Below the pieces are notes generated by a model. That model was not told where the DNA came from. It made no database searches and worked only from the letters and a program-made list of their open reading frames with translations. A stretch of 7,034 bases of DNA from Fen-1038 sp042408355 (GTDB lineage Bacteria; Chloroflexota; Anaerolineae; Anaerolineales; Villigracilaceae): contig JBHORD010000061.1 of assembly GCA_042408355.1 (NCBI GenBank), positions 1 to 7,034 on the forward strand, written 5' to 3'. The first letter of the stretch is position 1; each line of letters begins with the position of its first letter. Below, in pieces: positions 6,064 through 7,034 of this stretch. The position numbers and the translations under genes were made by a program.

Positions 6064-6756
6064 ATGTCCATCTCGCCAAAGGATTTGAGACAGGTTGTCG
6101 TTTTTAAAAACGCAACCGACGAGGACCTGAATCAAATCATCCGGAACGGCATTACGCGCTCGATCGAAGAGGGCGGATTTTTCTTTTTCCAGGGCGATCC
6201 GGCGGATTATCTGTATGTGTTGACAAGCGGACAGGTCAAGCTTCTGCAATCAAACCCAAGCGGTCAACAAGTCAATCTGCGGACGATCTATCCGTGGCAG
6301 ATGTTCGGCGCGCTGGGAGCCGTCCGCGGGCAGGCGAATTATCCGGCCTCGGCGCAGGCGCTGGAAAACAGCAGTGCGCTGGCCATCGAAAGCGTGTTCC
6401 TGCGGGAGATGATGGAAACGCGTCCTTATCTTTCATTCAATTTGATGCATTTGATGACTTCGTACATTCAGGAAATGCAAGCGCGATATCGCGAACTCGC
6501 CACCGAACGCGTCGAACAACGGATTGCGCGCGCCTTATTGCGTTTGACCGCGCAATCGGGTCAAAAAGCGGACGAGGGGATTGAGCTGGCTTTCTCGAGG
6601 CAGGACCTCGCCGAAATGTCCGGCACGACGCTGTACACCGTCAGCCGCGTGCTGGCCGATTGGGAGCGGCAGGGTCTGGTCAAAGCCGGACGCGAACAGG
6701 TTCGAATTATCAATCCGCATGGAGTCGTCCGCGTCGCGGAGGGGCTCGAAAAATAG
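6064..6756 (+). CDS. Crp/Fnr-family transcriptional regulator (no cysteines)
   Basis: 230 residues: a cyclic-nucleotide-binding-fold sensor domain (about 10-115), a dimerisation helix (about 117-160), and a winged helix-turn-helix (about 165-218) with FSRQDLAEMSGTTLYTVSR. There is no cysteine at all, so an FNR-type Fe-S cluster or a thiol switch is excluded. The cAMP-cassette residues are also absent: FGALGAV replaces FGE…, and YPASAQALE, lacking the Arg, resembles the FNR/DNR branch. The ligand is therefore unknown; haem-based NO or CO sensing is possible but not shown. In the recognition helix Tyr191 sits where Crp and Fnr have the DNA-reading glutamate (YTVSR for ETxSR), so its site may be non-canonical. 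Divergent from csoR, sharing a 139-bp region. No Shine-Dalgarno is seen. A terminator overlaps its stop codon. Confidence 0.92.
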   Translation: MSISPKDLRQVVVFKNATDEDLNQIIRNGITRSIEEGGFFFFQGDPADYLYVLTSGQVKLLQSNPSGQQVNLRTIYPWQMFGALGAVRGQANYPASAQALENSSALAIESVFLREMMETRPYLSFNLMHLMTSYIQEMQARYRELATERVEQRIARALLRLTAQSGQKADEGIELAFSRQDLAEMSGTTLYTVSRVLADWERQGLVKAGREQVRIINPHGVVRVAEGLEK

Positions 6757-6776
6757 GACGAGGCGTCCTGTTTTTT
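6755..6776 (+). terminator. Rho-independent terminator of the Crp/Fnr gene
   Basis: AGGACG (6755-6760), a three-base loop, CGTCCT (6764-6769), then G and six T. The stem begins inside the TAG stop codon. An A-rich run lies before it, so weak activity in the other direction is possible. Confidence 0.8.
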
Positions 6777-6784
6777 GTTTCAAG

Positions 6785-6806
6785 TTCTTTGCGCTGGCGC
6801 AAAGAA
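6785..6806. repeat. 22-bp near-perfect palindrome after the terminator
   Basis: Arms TTCTTTGCGC (6785-6794) and GCGCAAAGAA (6797-6806) are exact 10-bp inverted copies around a two-base centre. No T tract follows on either strand, so it is not an obvious terminator. The form suits an operator for a dimeric regulator acting on the gene at 6840. Confidence 0.55.
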
Positions 6807-6820
6807 GCAAACGGGGGAAA

Positions 6821-6834
6821 GTGATATTTTTCAC
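6821..6834. promoter_or_regulatory. GTGA-N6-TCAC dyad, Crp/Fnr-like site
   Basis: GTGA (6821-6824), six bases (TATTTT), TCAC (6831-6834). This has the half-site core and spacing of Crp-type operators. Its spacer TATTTT, preceded by TGA, could also serve as an extended -10, which would start RNA at about 6837-6840 and make occupancy repressive. It lies right after the Crp/Fnr gene and immediately before the next start codon. Confidence 0.4.
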
Positions 6835-6839
6835 GCTGT

Positions 6840-7034
6840 ATGAGCGTCCCATTGTTTTCATCAAACCTCACGGTCGCTGAAACTCTCCAGCAGAAAAAAG
6901 AAACTTCCAGAGTCTTCATCGCGCGCAGAACTGCGTGCATCGGTTGTTATCTGGCGCGTTTCTGCACGCTCGAAGATGTGGCAAAAACATACGGATTTTC
7001 TCTGGCGGATTTCATGCATGAAATGCAGTCGGCG
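6840..7034 (+). CDS. DUF1858-type small CxxC redox protein, 3' partial
   Basis: 65 codons are open to the window end. Residues 8-60 resemble the DUF1858 domain, found in small hybrid-cluster-protein-associated redox disulfide proteins. Hallmarks are LTVAETLQQKKETSRVF, then the cysteine motif CIGC (C33, C36) with a third cysteine C42 (YLARFC), then the helix LEDVAKTYGFSLADFM. Members are usually 60-90 residues, so little is probably missing. The paired cysteines suggest a reversible disulfide or metal site in the cytoplasm; the exact role is unknown. No ribosome site is seen near the ATG: a GGGGGAAAG run is about 20 bases away, too far. The mRNA may be leaderless from the dyad-embedded -10. 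It is the same strand as, and next to, the Crp/Fnr regulator but separated by a terminator, so it is likely a target rather than an operon partner. Confidence 0.8.
   Translation, partial: MSVPLFSSNLTVAETLQQKKETSRVFIARRTACIGCYLARFCTLEDVAKTYGFSLADFMHEMQSA

Noticed and set aside
6785..6806. Second transcription terminator
   Set aside because: The palindrome has no T tract on either side and too small a centre for a standard terminator loop.
6535..6940. Minus-strand open frames over the Crp/Fnr 3' end and the following gap
   Set aside because: They run antisense to real genes and the terminator, with no domain or ribosome site.

Overview
The window looks like a chromosomal piece of an uncultured bacterium of moderate GC, most likely from the Chloroflexota (Anaerolineae-like). 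That placement is an inference from protein style: the cysteine-rich subtilase core (SWGCP…EGCD), the stand-alone CopZ Zn/Fe-S protein and the CIGCYLARFC-type DUF1858 protein. No rRNA or other phylogenetic marker is present.

Minus strand, 17-5924, is one compact copper-homeostasis operon. In transcription order it encodes the copper-sensing repressor CsoR, an 11-TM membrane-anchored subtilisin-family protease, a stand-alone CopZ N-terminal-type Zn/[2Fe-2S] protein, a small HMA-domain chaperone (CopZ) and a Cu+-exporting P1B-ATPase (CopA). Gaps between genes are 6, 14, 27 and 89 nt. A strong sigma70-type promoter (TTGACG, 17 bp, TATGAT) lies upstream of csoR, and a C9-A-G6 CsoR-type operator sits just downstream of its -10. 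The expected circuit: CsoR represses its own operon; Cu(I) binds its Cys-His-Cys site and releases it; the chaperone proteins hand Cu(I) to CopA for export. The protease is the unexpected member. Its catalytic domain is predicted to face outside.

Two foldback repeats (386-450 and 933-982) lie in frame inside the cytoplasmic domains of CopA. They are built from short reiterated units and resemble small palindromic elements that have colonised a coding sequence. A third foldback fills most of the copA-copZ gap.

The first ~120 bases are about 71% GC and unlike the rest. They carry an open frame on the opposite strand with strong GC3 bias, and they replace the conserved last membrane helix of CopA. 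This looks like a chimeric contig end or a recombination junction, so the CopA C-terminus shown here is probably not native.

Plus strand, 6064-7034: a cysteine-free Crp/Fnr-family regulator is transcribed divergently from csoR, possibly leaderless, and ends in a hairpin-plus-T-tract terminator. Then come a near-perfect 22-bp palindrome, a GTGA-N6-TCAC dyad, and the start of a small CxxC DUF1858-type redox protein cut by the window end. These two genes may form a separate redox or nitrosative-stress module.
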